57,575 nt of DNA, taken from the NCBI GenBank assembly GCA_030748735.1, contig JASMLK010000145.1:1-57575 (forward strand), written 5' to 3'. Of this stretch, positions 1 to 7,567 are shown piece by piece. Source of the DNA: Myxococcota bacterium (GTDB taxonomy: Bacteria > Myxococcota_A > UBA9160 > UBA4427). Numbering within the stretch: position 1 is the first letter of the stretch; every line of letters begins with the position of its first letter. A program made the position numbers and the translations under genes. The notes beneath the pieces were generated by a model that saw nothing but the letters and a program-made list of their open reading frames with translations, made no database searches and was not told the origin of the DNA.

Positions 1-95
1 CCCGCGCCGGGCCCTTTCAGCCCGATCTGAGCGAGTTGACATAGCGTTGGTGAATTCAATCGGTCGTCGCAACACTTCGAAAGAAGGGAGTTGCG

Positions 96-686
96 ATGGC
101 GACAACGAAGCGTCGGAAATCGGATCGAGCACTTCGGGCTAAAATGCGTTCGCCTGGTCGCCCAACGGTTGGGCGCCGTGAACATCGGCAGCGGTTCTGG
201 GAAGGCATCACCGAGGGACTGTCGAGTTGGGAAGCCGGTATCGCAGCCGGCGTTTCTCCTGCTGTCGGATCACGCTGGTTCCGCCAGAGTGGCGGGATGG
301 CACCTTTTCCTCTTGGTCCGTTGTCGGGACGATACTTGTCTTTCGCCGAGCGCGAAGAGATTGCTCTTCTTCGTGCTCGTGGTTGTGGCGTGCGTGAGAT
401 CGCTCGTCGGGTTGATCGATCGCCCTCGACGATCTCGAGGGAGTTGCGTCGTAACGCCGCTACCCGTGGTGGAAACCTGGAGTATCGAGCCATCAATGCG
501 CAGTGGCATGCCGATCGTCGTGCCAGACGCCCCAAGACAGCGAAGCTCGCTGCGAATGATGATCTGAGGTGCTACGTCCAGGACCGGCTCGGTGGCCTCA
601 TCGCTCGCCCTGACGGCACAACCGTGCGCGGGCCCAAAGTGCGCTGGAACGGCCGGCGGCACGGTCATGCGCCTCGATGTCGATGA
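96..686 (+). pseudogene. IS30-family transposase, C-terminally truncated
   Basis: The reading frame encodes the N-terminal half of an IS30-type transposase. It begins with a basic leader and a first helix-turn-helix region (about residues 35-65). A second, clearly recognisable HTH of the IS30 N-terminal domain follows (about 78-115: SFAEREEIALLRARG, then REIARRVDRSPSTISREL). The frame carries on through the characteristic RPKTAKLA and RPDGT segments and stops at residue 196. Full IS30 transposases are usually about 340-450 residues with a DDE catalytic domain, and that whole half is missing, so the element cannot transpose. The start is the ATG at 96, preceded by a good GGGAG ribosome site. 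Homology is lost where sequence of an IS91-type transposase begins (about 655), which suggests the truncation came from insertion or recombination. Confidence 0.85.
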
Positions 687-738
687 GTTCATCCGTCGCT
701 TTTCGCTTCACCTCCTGCCCAGGGGTTTCGTGCGGATT
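655..738 (+). pseudogene. IS91-family transposase fragment
   Basis: Read in the frame offset from the IS30 relic, this short stretch encodes VDEFIRRFSLHLLPRGFVRI followed by RHC. That matches the highly conserved EFIRRFLLHVLPkGFvRIRH segment of IS91/IS801-type Y2 (rolling-circle) transposases. Only about 28 codons remain; nothing before or after resembles the rest of that protein, so this is a remnant without function. It overlaps the last codons of the IS30 frame, showing two mobile elements joined at one breakpoint. Downstream to 858 I see no further gene. Confidence 0.65.
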
Positions 739-858
739 CGCCACTGTACCGACCGTCCTGCTTCGAGCATTTCGTCCAGTACAGGGGCGCCGCCACTGAC
801 CTCGAGTCGCGCGCGACGCGAGTTTCGGGCGAAGTGATTTCGGATAGACTCCCGCGCC

Positions 859-2034
859 ATGAGAATCGCGTACTCGGACGAACAAGCGCAGCTTCGCGAT
901 GAACTGCGCGAATATTTCAGCAAGCTGATCACCCCCGAAATCCGCGAGCAGCTCGGCGCCATGGAAGGCGGCAAGTTGTATCGCGATGTGATCAAGCAGA
1001 TGGGGACCGACGGTTGGCTCGGCGTCGGTTGGCCGAAGGAATTCGGCGGCCTCGGCAAGACCTGGGTCGAACAGCAGATCTGGTTCGACGAGGCGCGCCG
1101 CGCATCTGCGCCGATCCCCTTCGTGACGATCAGCACCGTCGGGCCGGCGTTGATGCAGCTCGGGACCGACGAGCAGAAGAAGAAGTTCCTGCCCGGCATC
1201 CTCGCCGGAGACATCCACTTCGCCATCGGTTACACGGAACCCGACGCCGGTACCGACCTGGCGTCCCTCGCCACCACGGCCGTTCGCGACGGTGACCACT
1301 ACGTCGTCAATGGCACGAAGATCTTCACCAGCGGTGCGGACGATGCCGACTACATCTGGCTGGCCTGCCGCACCGACGATTCGGTGGCGAAGCACAAGGG
1401 CATTTCGATCCTCATCGTCGACACGAAGAGCGAGGGCTTCAGCGCCAGTCCGATCCACATCATCAACGGTGGCTACACCTGCATGTCGTACTACGAAGAC
1501 GTGCGGGTCCCCGTGGACATGGTGGTGGGCAAGGAAAACCTGGGCTGGAAGCTCATCACCCTGCAGCTCAACCACGAGCGGGTGGGGCTCGCGGCGTTCG
1601 GCAACAGCGCGATTCGCCTGTTGAACGAGATCATCGACTGGGCGCGCGAAACCGAAGCCGAAGACGGTGGTCGCGTGGCCGACAAACCGTGGGTGCAGAT
1701 GGCCCTCGCCGAGGCTTTCGCGCTGCTCGAAGCGGTCAAGGTCACGAACTGGAAGATGGCCTGGACCCTCGAAGCAGGCGATCCCGACCCCGCGCAGTCG
1801 TCCGCATCGAAGGTGCTGGGGACCGAAGCCGTGCTCGAGGTCTATCGACTCATGGTCGACGTCCTCGGTAGCGCGGGCACGCTGAAGGAAGGTTCGCCCG
1901 GTGCCGTGATCCACGGCCAGCTCGAGCACGACCTGCGACTCGCCACGGTGAACACCTATGGCGGTGGCGTAAACGAAGTGCAGCGCGAACTCGTGGCGAT
2001 GCTCGGTTTGCGCATGCCGCGCGCGCCGCGCTGA
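859..2034 (+). CDS. acyl-CoA dehydrogenase (first of a tandem pair)
   Basis: This is a flavoprotein of 391 residues, the normal length for the acyl-CoA dehydrogenase family, which oxidises acyl-CoA to 2-enoyl-CoA and passes electrons to ETF. The N-terminal helical domain (about 1-110) is followed by the FAD/substrate beta domain, with YTEPDAGTDLASL and the VNGTKIFTSGADDADY signature at about 125-160. The C-terminal helical domain contains the SASKVLGTEAVLEVYR and TYGGGVNEVQRE segments. A second family member begins 76 bases downstream on the same strand. Paired genes of this kind often encode the two chains of alpha2-beta2 heterotetramers, as known for steroid side-chain enzymes (FadE26-FadE27); applying that here is inference. 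No clear ribosome site precedes the ATG. The substrate cannot be told from sequence. Confidence 0.9.
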   Translation: MRIAYSDEQAQLRDELREYFSKLITPEIREQLGAMEGGKLYRDVIKQMGTDGWLGVGWPKEFGGLGKTWVEQQIWFDEARRASAPIPFVTISTVGPALMQLGTDEQKKKFLPGILAGDIHFAIGYTEPDAGTDLASLATTAVRDGDHYVVNGTKIFTSGADDADYIWLACRTDDSVAKHKGISILIVDTKSEGFSASPIHIINGGYTCMSYYEDVRVPVDMVVGKENLGWKLITLQLNHERVGLAAFGNSAIRLLNEIIDWARETEAEDGGRVADKPWVQMALAEAFALLEAVKVTNWKMAWTLEAGDPDPAQSSASKVLGTEAVLEVYRLMVDVLGSAGTLKEGSPGAVIHGQLEHDLRLATVNTYGGGVNEVQRELVAMLGLRMPRAPR

Positions 2035-2068
2035 TCGCTCACCCGTCTCGATTCATTCCTGATCTTTC

Positions 2069-2092
2069 GACCCGGCCGGCACGCGCCGGGTC
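2069..2092. other. perfect 8-bp inverted repeat between the two acyl-CoA dehydrogenase genes
   Basis: The arms gacccggc (2069-2076) and gccgggtc (2085-2092) are perfectly complementary and are separated by 8 bases. The hairpin lies in the 76-base gap, 18 bases before the next start codon and close to its ribosome site. There is no T-run after it, so it is not a standard terminator. It could set the relative expression of the two genes or act as a processing site; this is inference. Confidence 0.4.
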
Positions 2093-2110
2093 CCGCCCAA
2101 CGGAGTTTCC

Positions 2111-3247
2111 ATGGACTTTTCCTTCACCGAAGACCAGCAGGCCGTTCGCGATCTTGCGGTGCAGATCTTCAGCGACTGCTGCACCCACGAACGTTCGAAG
2201 GAACTCGAAGACGAGGGCGCATGGTTCGACGAAGCGCTCTGGGCGGAGCTCGCGAACTCGAATCTCACGTCGATCGCCGTGCCGGAAGAACTCGGTGGGA
2301 GCGGGATGGGGCTCGTCGAACTCGCGCTGCTCTTGCAGGAGGTCGGGCGCTACTGCGCACCGGTCCCGCTACTCGAAACCGGCGTGCTCGGCGCACTGAC
2401 CCTCACGCGTCACGGAAACGAGGCCCAGCGCAAGCAGTGGCTCGTCCCGGTCGTCGATGACGCCGCGGTCCTGACTGCGGCGCTCGAAGAAGAAGGCTGC
2501 TCCGATCCCGCGCGCCCGAAGTTGCGCGCCGTGGCGGACGGAGATGGTTGGCGGCTCGACGGATCGAAGAGCCGGGTCGTGGCCGCCGGGAAGGCGCATG
2601 GGATCCTGGTTCCCGCTCGCTTCGAAGATGGTCGCGTCGGGTTGTTCGTCGTGTCACCCGAGGCCGAGGGGCTCGAGATTTCGGAACAGCGGAGCATTAC
2701 CTGGCAGATCCAGGGGCAGCTCGACTTCACTTCGGTTCGCGTCGAGCGCGACGCCCTGGTCGGCGATGAGTCGAGCGGGGAGGCGATCGTTCGAGAGATG
2801 GCCGACGTGGCGCGCCTCGGTGCGGCGGCGCAGATGCTCGGTGTTGGAGAAGAAGCGCTTCAGCGCACCGCGGCCTACCTCACCGAGCGCAAGCAGTTCG
2901 GCCGGCAGCTCGGAAGCTTCCAGGCTGTTCAGATGCGCTGCGCAGACGCGTACATCGACCTCGAGGGGATGCGCTCGACCCTGTGGCAGGCGGTCTGGCG
3001 TGTGAGCGAAGGGCTGCGCGCGGGTGCGGAGGTTCACGCCGCCAAGTGGTGGGCGGCGCGCGCGGGCGACCGGGTGCTCCACAGCGTGCAGCACCTCCAC
3101 GGCGGGATCGGTAGCGACATCGACTACCCGATCCACCGTTACTTTCTCTGGTCGCAGCAGCTGATGTCGCAATTCGGCGGTGGAAGTCAGCAACTCGCAG
3201 CGCTCGGAGCGCTCCTCGTGAGCGACGACGAACGCCCGAGGCTCTAG
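2111..3247 (+). CDS. acyl-CoA dehydrogenase (second of a tandem pair)
   Basis: This 378-residue acyl-CoA dehydrogenase homologue starts at an ATG behind a GGAG ribosome site with 5-base spacing. The N-terminal domain begins MDFSFTEDQQAVRDLA, typical of the family. The central beta domain is weaker: the segment around residues 115-160 has no clear copy of the substrate-loop signature seen in the upstream partner. The C-terminal domain keeps YLTERKQFGRQLGSFQAVQ (about 256-275) and the LHGGIGSDIDYPIHRYFLW flavin-contact region (about 330-350). This asymmetry between neighbours fits a heteromeric enzyme in which one chain carries most of the active site. The two genes are almost certainly co-transcribed. 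Confidence 0.88.
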   Translation: MDFSFTEDQQAVRDLAVQIFSDCCTHERSKELEDEGAWFDEALWAELANSNLTSIAVPEELGGSGMGLVELALLLQEVGRYCAPVPLLETGVLGALTLTRHGNEAQRKQWLVPVVDDAAVLTAALEEEGCSDPARPKLRAVADGDGWRLDGSKSRVVAAGKAHGILVPARFEDGRVGLFVVSPEAEGLEISEQRSITWQIQGQLDFTSVRVERDALVGDESSGEAIVREMADVARLGAAAQMLGVGEEALQRTAAYLTERKQFGRQLGSFQAVQMRCADAYIDLEGMRSTLWQAVWRVSEGLRAGAEVHAAKWWAARAGDRVLHSVQHLHGGIGSDIDYPIHRYFLWSQQLMSQFGGGSQQLAALGALLVSDDERPRL

Positions 3248-3274
3248 CCCGGATTACCTGGCGAGCGCTCTAGC

Positions 3275-4354
3275 CTAACCGCGGATTCGTGCGATCAAGT
3301 CGTCTTCGAAATCGAAGTCGAACGCGCGGGTCTGGTCGAGTCCCGATTCGCGCATCCACTTCCAGGTCTGTTCGACGGCCGCTTCGAAGGTGAATTCGGG
3401 CGTCCAGTCCGCGTCCTTGCGCAGCTGGTCGATGCTGAACCACACGCTGTTGCGCCAGCCGTGAAGGTTCGGGGCGATCCGCTGCATCAGTCGTTGCAGC
3501 TGGAACAGGCGCGCGTCTCGTAGGCTGCGTTCGCTCACGCGGATGTCGACGGTGGGCGCTATTTCCTTGCCGTGAATGTCGATGCGGCCTTCGAAGAGGT
3601 CGTCCATCAGCCTGTGAGGCACGAAGATCTTCTCCGGCCTGGCGCCCACGACGTCCGCGAAGGTGTCGACGTAACCCTCGTCGCTGTAACAGTCGGCGCC
3701 GGTCAGGTTGTAGCGGCGCCCGAAGGTGGCGGGTTTGCCGGCCATCGAGCGCAGCGCGCGGGCTTCGTCGTAGACGTGCCCCACCTGTTGCACGGTCGTC
3801 CCGTCGCCGGGGATCAACACGGGGCGTCCCTTCGCGATGCGCACGAACATGCGCTGCTCGCGCTCGGGAATGATGTTGTGCGGGCCGAAGACCATCGAAA
3901 ACGCGGCGATCGACATCGGGAAGCCGTTCTCCCGGTGTTCGCGCACGAGGATGTCTTCGCACAGGATCTTGTTCATCCCATACTCGTTCTGGGCTTCGCT
4001 GCGATCGAGGGGGAAGTCTTCGCAGATCGGAAGGATGCGACTCGGCGCGTAGATCACCGTCGAGCTGGCGAAGATGTAGTGCGCGATGCGCCCGCGAAAG
4101 ATGTCGACCATGAGTTGGACGTCTTCGGGGCGGTAGGCGCTGATGTCATAGACGACGTCGAATTCCTCGCTCGAAAGCTTCTGGCGCATCTTGTCGCTGT
4201 CGGTCCGGTCGCAGTAGATGCGCTTCACGCGGCGAGGGATTTCGTTCTTCGACTGCCCGCGATTCAGGATCGTGACGTCGTGGCCCGTCTTCGCGAGTTC
4301 CTTGACGAGAGCCAGGCCGTTGAACTGGGTGCCGCCCATGACGAGTGCCTTCAC
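3275..4354 (-). CDS. NAD-dependent epimerase/dehydratase family protein
   Basis: This extended short-chain dehydrogenase (359 residues) acts on a nucleotide-linked sugar or related substrate. The N-terminus VKALVMGGTQFNG is a GxxxxxG Rossmann loop that binds NAD(P). DVVYDISAY and the FASSTVIYAP segment correspond to the catalytic Ser region, and EYGMNKILCED supplies the YxxxK pair. I take the GTG at 4354 as the start: it has a GGAAG ribosome site, it places the Rossmann strand at the very N-terminus as usual, and it avoids overlapping the upstream sulfatase-fold gene. A longer reading back to 4435 adds 27 residues with no family resemblance. The 64-base gap to the upstream gene suggests an operon acting on cell-surface sugars; the specific substrate is unknown. 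Confidence 0.85.
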   Translation of the reverse strand: MKALVMGGTQFNGLALVKELAKTGHDVTILNRGQSKNEIPRRVKRIYCDRTDSDKMRQKLSSEEFDVVYDISAYRPEDVQLMVDIFRGRIAHYIFASSTVIYAPSRILPICEDFPLDRSEAQNEYGMNKILCEDILVREHRENGFPMSIAAFSMVFGPHNIIPEREQRMFVRIAKGRPVLIPGDGTTVQQVGHVYDEARALRSMAGKPATFGRRYNLTGADCYSDEGYVDTFADVVGARPEKIFVPHRLMDDLFEGRIDIHGKEIAPTVDIRVSERSLRDARLFQLQRLMQRIAPNLHGWRNSVWFSIDQLRKDADWTPEFTFEAAVEQTWKWMRESGLDQTRAFDFDFEDDLIARIRG

Positions 4355-4418
4355 GGTCGCTTCCTTTCGCTTGGTGAGGTGCGTGGCCTGTGCCGTCGCA
4401 CGTCGCTGCGCGGTTCGA

Positions 4419-5993
4419 TCATTCGATATAGCCAAGTGCGCGCAGGGCGCGCAGCTCTTCCGGTGTGCGCCCCGGCGCGACCTTGGGGCCGTCGAGCCGC
4501 TCGCCGCGCAGGGCCATCGCGGGGATGCCGGCGGGGTCCGGGTCTGCGTCGAACCAGCGCAGCAGCGTGTTGCCCTTGCCCCCGAAGTGCCAGGGCAGCG
4601 CCTCGCTCTCTTCGGGGTCGGCCGCGAGGTCGTAGCGCCCGCGGGCGATCACCTTTCCGTCGCGGTCCACACTCGTGAACCACTTCTCGTCGTCACTCAC
4701 GAGCGCGCGGTGATGACGCCAGGCCCAGGTCGATGGATCCCCGCGGCCCGACTTTCCACTGGCTTCGAGAGAGATCGCGTCGCCCCCGCGCCTTCGGTCG
4801 AGGGCAACGCCGTCGAAGTCGAGTGCTCCTTCGGGGTCGGGATACCCGACGGCGTCGAGCAACGTGGGAACCAGGTCGACGAGCGACACGGGTACGTCCA
4901 CCCCGCGCTCCTCGCGTTCGGGCCACCTTACGAGCAGCGGCACACGCATGATCGATTCCCACACCTGGTGGCCGTGATTGAAGTAGATGTCGTGCTCGAT
5001 CATGTTCTCGCCGTGGTCGGCGGTGAAGATGACGATCGGTTCGGCGTCGCCCGTTGCTTCGTCGATCGCTTGTAACAGGCGGCCGATCTCCGCGTCCGCA
5101 TAGGCGATTTCGTCGTCGTAGCGATCGATGTAGCGCGCGCCGTCGCGCAGCCCGTCTTCGCGCTGGTACGGCACGACGCGGACGGGGTCGATCGGCACGC
5201 TCTGCTCCGCGCGGAAGCGCGCGCCGCGGGAATCGTCGGGTGCGCGGTACGGGCCGTGGGGGTCGATGTAGTGGACCCAGAGGAAGTAGGGGCGGGCGGT
5301 GTCGCGTTCCCCTTCGAGCCACGCGATGGCGGCGTCCGAAGTGCGGGAGGCGCGGCGCTCGAAGACTTCGAGGCGCGCTTCGCGCTCGTCGACGAAGTCG
5401 TCGTAGTGGTCGAAGCGCGTCGACAGGCCAATGGCCTCGCGGGTGAGCACGACGTTCGAAACGACGGCGGCGGTCTGGTAGCCGGCGGCGCCGAGGTAGT
5501 CCGAAAGGGTCGGCACGTCGCCCGGAATGCGCTGGTAGAACAGTCGCACGCGATGCCGCGCGGGTACCCGCCCACTCAGCATGCTGACGACACTCGGCGA
5601 GGTGTTGGCTTCGGTGCTGTAGGCCCGGTCGTAGCGCGTGGCCCCGGCGAAGAAGCGGTCGATCTGCGGCGAGGTCTTCCGCGCGTAGCCGTAGATCGAA
5701 AGATGGTCGGGGCGCAGGGTGTCGACGCTGATCAGCACGATGTTCGTGGGCGTGGCGACTTCCACCTGCGGCAGTGGCGCGTGGCGCGAGGCCTCGAGGG
5801 GGGCTTGCGCGGGGGGAGTCGCGTGCGCGTGCCCCTCTGCGGGAGGCTCGTTCTCCCCACAGGCGAGGGCAAGACACGCGAGTATGATGCAACGGCTGCG
5901 CAAGGAAGCCCCGCGCTGCACGCGGCGGGTTTGGCGAATGGTGTTGCTCGGGCCGCGTGTGAATTGGTTCTGCATAGGTGGCGCGCCTATCAT
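4419..5993 (-). CDS. sulfatase-fold lipoprotein lacking the formylglycine cysteine
   Basis: This alkaline-phosphatase-superfamily (sulfatase Pfam type) protein has 524 residues. An N-terminal signal ends in a lipobox-like LALAC with Cys around residue 45, so it is probably a lipoprotein facing the periplasm. The metal-binding start VLISVDTLRPDHLSIYGY, the downstream FTADHGENM site and the YFLWVHYIDPHGPY segment are intact. The active-site segment reads NTSPSVVSMLSGR instead of the canonical C/S-x-P-x-R: the cysteine that would become formylglycine is Thr and the Arg is Val. A Thr nucleophile is known in related members (NPP phosphodiesterases, LtaS/EptA transferases), so phosphate-ester or transferase chemistry is a fair alternative to sulfatase. 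The ATG at 5993 has a GAGG site. It diverges from a paralogue at 6029 with only 35 bases between them. Confidence 0.85.
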   Translation of the reverse strand: MIGAPPMQNQFTRGPSNTIRQTRRVQRGASLRSRCIILACLALACGENEPPAEGHAHATPPAQAPLEASRHAPLPQVEVATPTNIVLISVDTLRPDHLSIYGYARKTSPQIDRFFAGATRYDRAYSTEANTSPSVVSMLSGRVPARHRVRLFYQRIPGDVPTLSDYLGAAGYQTAAVVSNVVLTREAIGLSTRFDHYDDFVDEREARLEVFERRASRTSDAAIAWLEGERDTARPYFLWVHYIDPHGPYRAPDDSRGARFRAEQSVPIDPVRVVPYQREDGLRDGARYIDRYDDEIAYADAEIGRLLQAIDEATGDAEPIVIFTADHGENMIEHDIYFNHGHQVWESIMRVPLLVRWPEREERGVDVPVSLVDLVPTLLDAVGYPDPEGALDFDGVALDRRRGGDAISLEASGKSGRGDPSTWAWRHHRALVSDDEKWFTSVDRDGKVIARGRYDLAADPEESEALPWHFGGKGNTLLRWFDADPDPAGIPAMALRGERLDGPKVAPGRTPEELRALRALGYIE

Positions 5994-6028
5994 AGCCGCC
6001 TCGCGATCGATCCCGGGGGGCGGGGCTC

Positions 6029-7567
6029 GTGCCGCGGTGGGGGGACGTGTTGCAGATGAATTTGGCCGATGGACCGCCAGCGAACGATGGTGCGCCGGCG
6101 ATGGACGGGCGAATCGACAGGGGGAGTTCGCTGCCGGTATGTAGTCGGAGGTTCCGCGTTTCTGGCGCGCTGCTGCTCGTCACACTGGTCGCCTGGCTCG
6201 CCGGGTGCGAGCAGGTCGAGCGTCCGAACATCCTGCTGATCACCGTCGACACCCTGCGCGCCGATTCGCTCGATCTCGACAGCGCTTTGCCGGGTGCCAG
6301 CGCAACGGCCGCATCGCGCACGCCCCGGCTCGCCAGCCTGGCCGCGCAGGGCACGGTGTTTCGGCGCGCCACGGCCCCCATGTCGCTCACGCGCCCGTCC
6401 CACTTTTCGATTCTCACGGGGCGCTACCCGCGCGAACACGGCGTGGTGAACAACCAACTTGCGCTTCCCGCCGAGGCGCAGTCGGTGAGTCGCGAACTCC
6501 AGCGTGCGGGCTACGCGACCGCGGGTTTCGTGGCGGTCAGTCTGCTGGGGCGTGGATCCGGGGCCGAGCACGGCTTCGAGCATTTCGTCGCCCCCGAACG
6601 CGCTCTCGAATGGCGGGCGTCGCGCGTGGTCGACGCGGCGTCGCAGTGGCTCGATTCACTCGAAGGCGACGCGCCGTTCTTTGCCTGGGTTCATCTCTTC
6701 GACCCACATCAACCGTACGATCCACCGGCCGACGCTCGCGCGGGGCTCGACGCAGATCTGCTGCGGCGTCATCCGGTATTGGGCTGGCAGCAGTTTCTCG
6801 AAATCGCGAAGGCGAGTGGCGGGCAGATCTCCTTCGAGGTCGCGCGGCACGCACAGGCCCTCTATGCCGCCGAGGTCTCGGCGGTCGATCGCGAAGTGGG
6901 GCGCCTGCTCGAAAAGGTCGACGCGCGTTTCGGAGCGGATGAGACGGTCGTGGTCTTCACCGCCGATCACGGTGAGTGTTTCGAAAACGGGGTCTACTTC
7001 GAACACTCCGACTGCTTGTTCGAAGGCGGCGTGCGGGTGCCGTTGATCGTGCGTTACCCGAAGGAGTTCGAGTCCGGCAAGCAGGTCGATGATCTGGTGA
7101 GCAATGCGGATGTTGCGCCGACCCTGTTGCAGGCGGCGGGGCTCGAAGTCCCGGCCGAGATGACTGTGCCGTCGCTACGAGACCGCGCCGCCGCCGGCAC
7201 GCGCGAAGTGCTGCTCCAGAACCCCTTCTATCCGAGTTCGGTGCTGCCCGCGCGCCGACACCGGCAGGTGGTGATCCGCCGGGTGGCCGGCGAAAGCGTG
7301 GCGCCCTTCGAGTCGGGTGCGCCCAGGCTCGGGCTCGTGCGCGGTGACTGGAAGTACTTGCGTGGAGAGCGAGGCGACGAGCTCTATGCCGTCTCTGTGG
7401 ATGCGAAGCCCGAAGTCAACGTGGCCTACCGCGAGCGCGAGGCCCGCAGTGTGATGGGGGCCGCACTCGACGCGGCGCTCGAGCGCCATCCCGCCGCAGC
7501 GATCGAGTCGAGCGAGCTCAACCCCGAACTTCTGCAGTCGCTACGGGCGCTTGGATATGTCGAATAA
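6029..7567 (+). CDS. second sulfatase-fold lipoprotein with T-x-P-S-H active-site motif
   Basis: This is a 512-residue paralogue of the divergently transcribed neighbour. A signal anchor ending in LVAWLAGC gives a good lipobox around residue 60 from the GTG at 6029 (an ATG at 6056 is an alternative start). Metal-site segments ILLITVDTLRADSL and VVFTADHGECFENG are present, as is FFAWVHLFDPHQPYDPP. At the nucleophile position the sequence is SLTRPSHFSILTGRYP: Thr replaces Cys and His replaces the Arg of the sulfatase signature. T-x-P-S-H resembles the T-x-P-N-H motif of nucleotide pyrophosphatase/phosphodiesterases, so it probably does not use formylglycine. The protein ends in LLQSLRALGYVE, like its paralogue (ELRALRALGYIE). 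Its stop overlaps the start of the next gene. Confidence 0.86.
   Translation: MPRWGDVLQMNLADGPPANDGAPAMDGRIDRGSSLPVCSRRFRVSGALLLVTLVAWLAGCEQVERPNILLITVDTLRADSLDLDSALPGASATAASRTPRLASLAAQGTVFRRATAPMSLTRPSHFSILTGRYPREHGVVNNQLALPAEAQSVSRELQRAGYATAGFVAVSLLGRGSGAEHGFEHFVAPERALEWRASRVVDAASQWLDSLEGDAPFFAWVHLFDPHQPYDPPADARAGLDADLLRRHPVLGWQQFLEIAKASGGQISFEVARHAQALYAAEVSAVDREVGRLLEKVDARFGADETVVVFTADHGECFENGVYFEHSDCLFEGGVRVPLIVRYPKEFESGKQVDDLVSNADVAPTLLQAAGLEVPAEMTVPSLRDRAAAGTREVLLQNPFYPSSVLPARRHRQVVIRRVAGESVAPFESGAPRLGLVRGDWKYLRGERGDELYAVSVDAKPEVNVAYREREARSVMGAALDAALERHPAAAIESSELNPELLQSLRALGYVE

Noticed and set aside
36..64. Perfect -35 hexamer ttgaca at 36-41 before the IS30 relic
   Set aside because: No acceptable -10 hexamer lies 16-18 bases downstream, so a promoter cannot be supported.
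598..1929. 443-codon open frame on the minus strand
   Set aside because: It is antisense to the acyl-CoA dehydrogenase, shows no family pattern and has the His/Arg/Asp-rich composition typical of shadow frames in high-G+C coding DNA.
3572..4678. 368-codon open frame on the plus strand
   Set aside because: It runs antisense through the epimerase and into the sulfatase-fold gene, with no ribosome site or recognisable domain.
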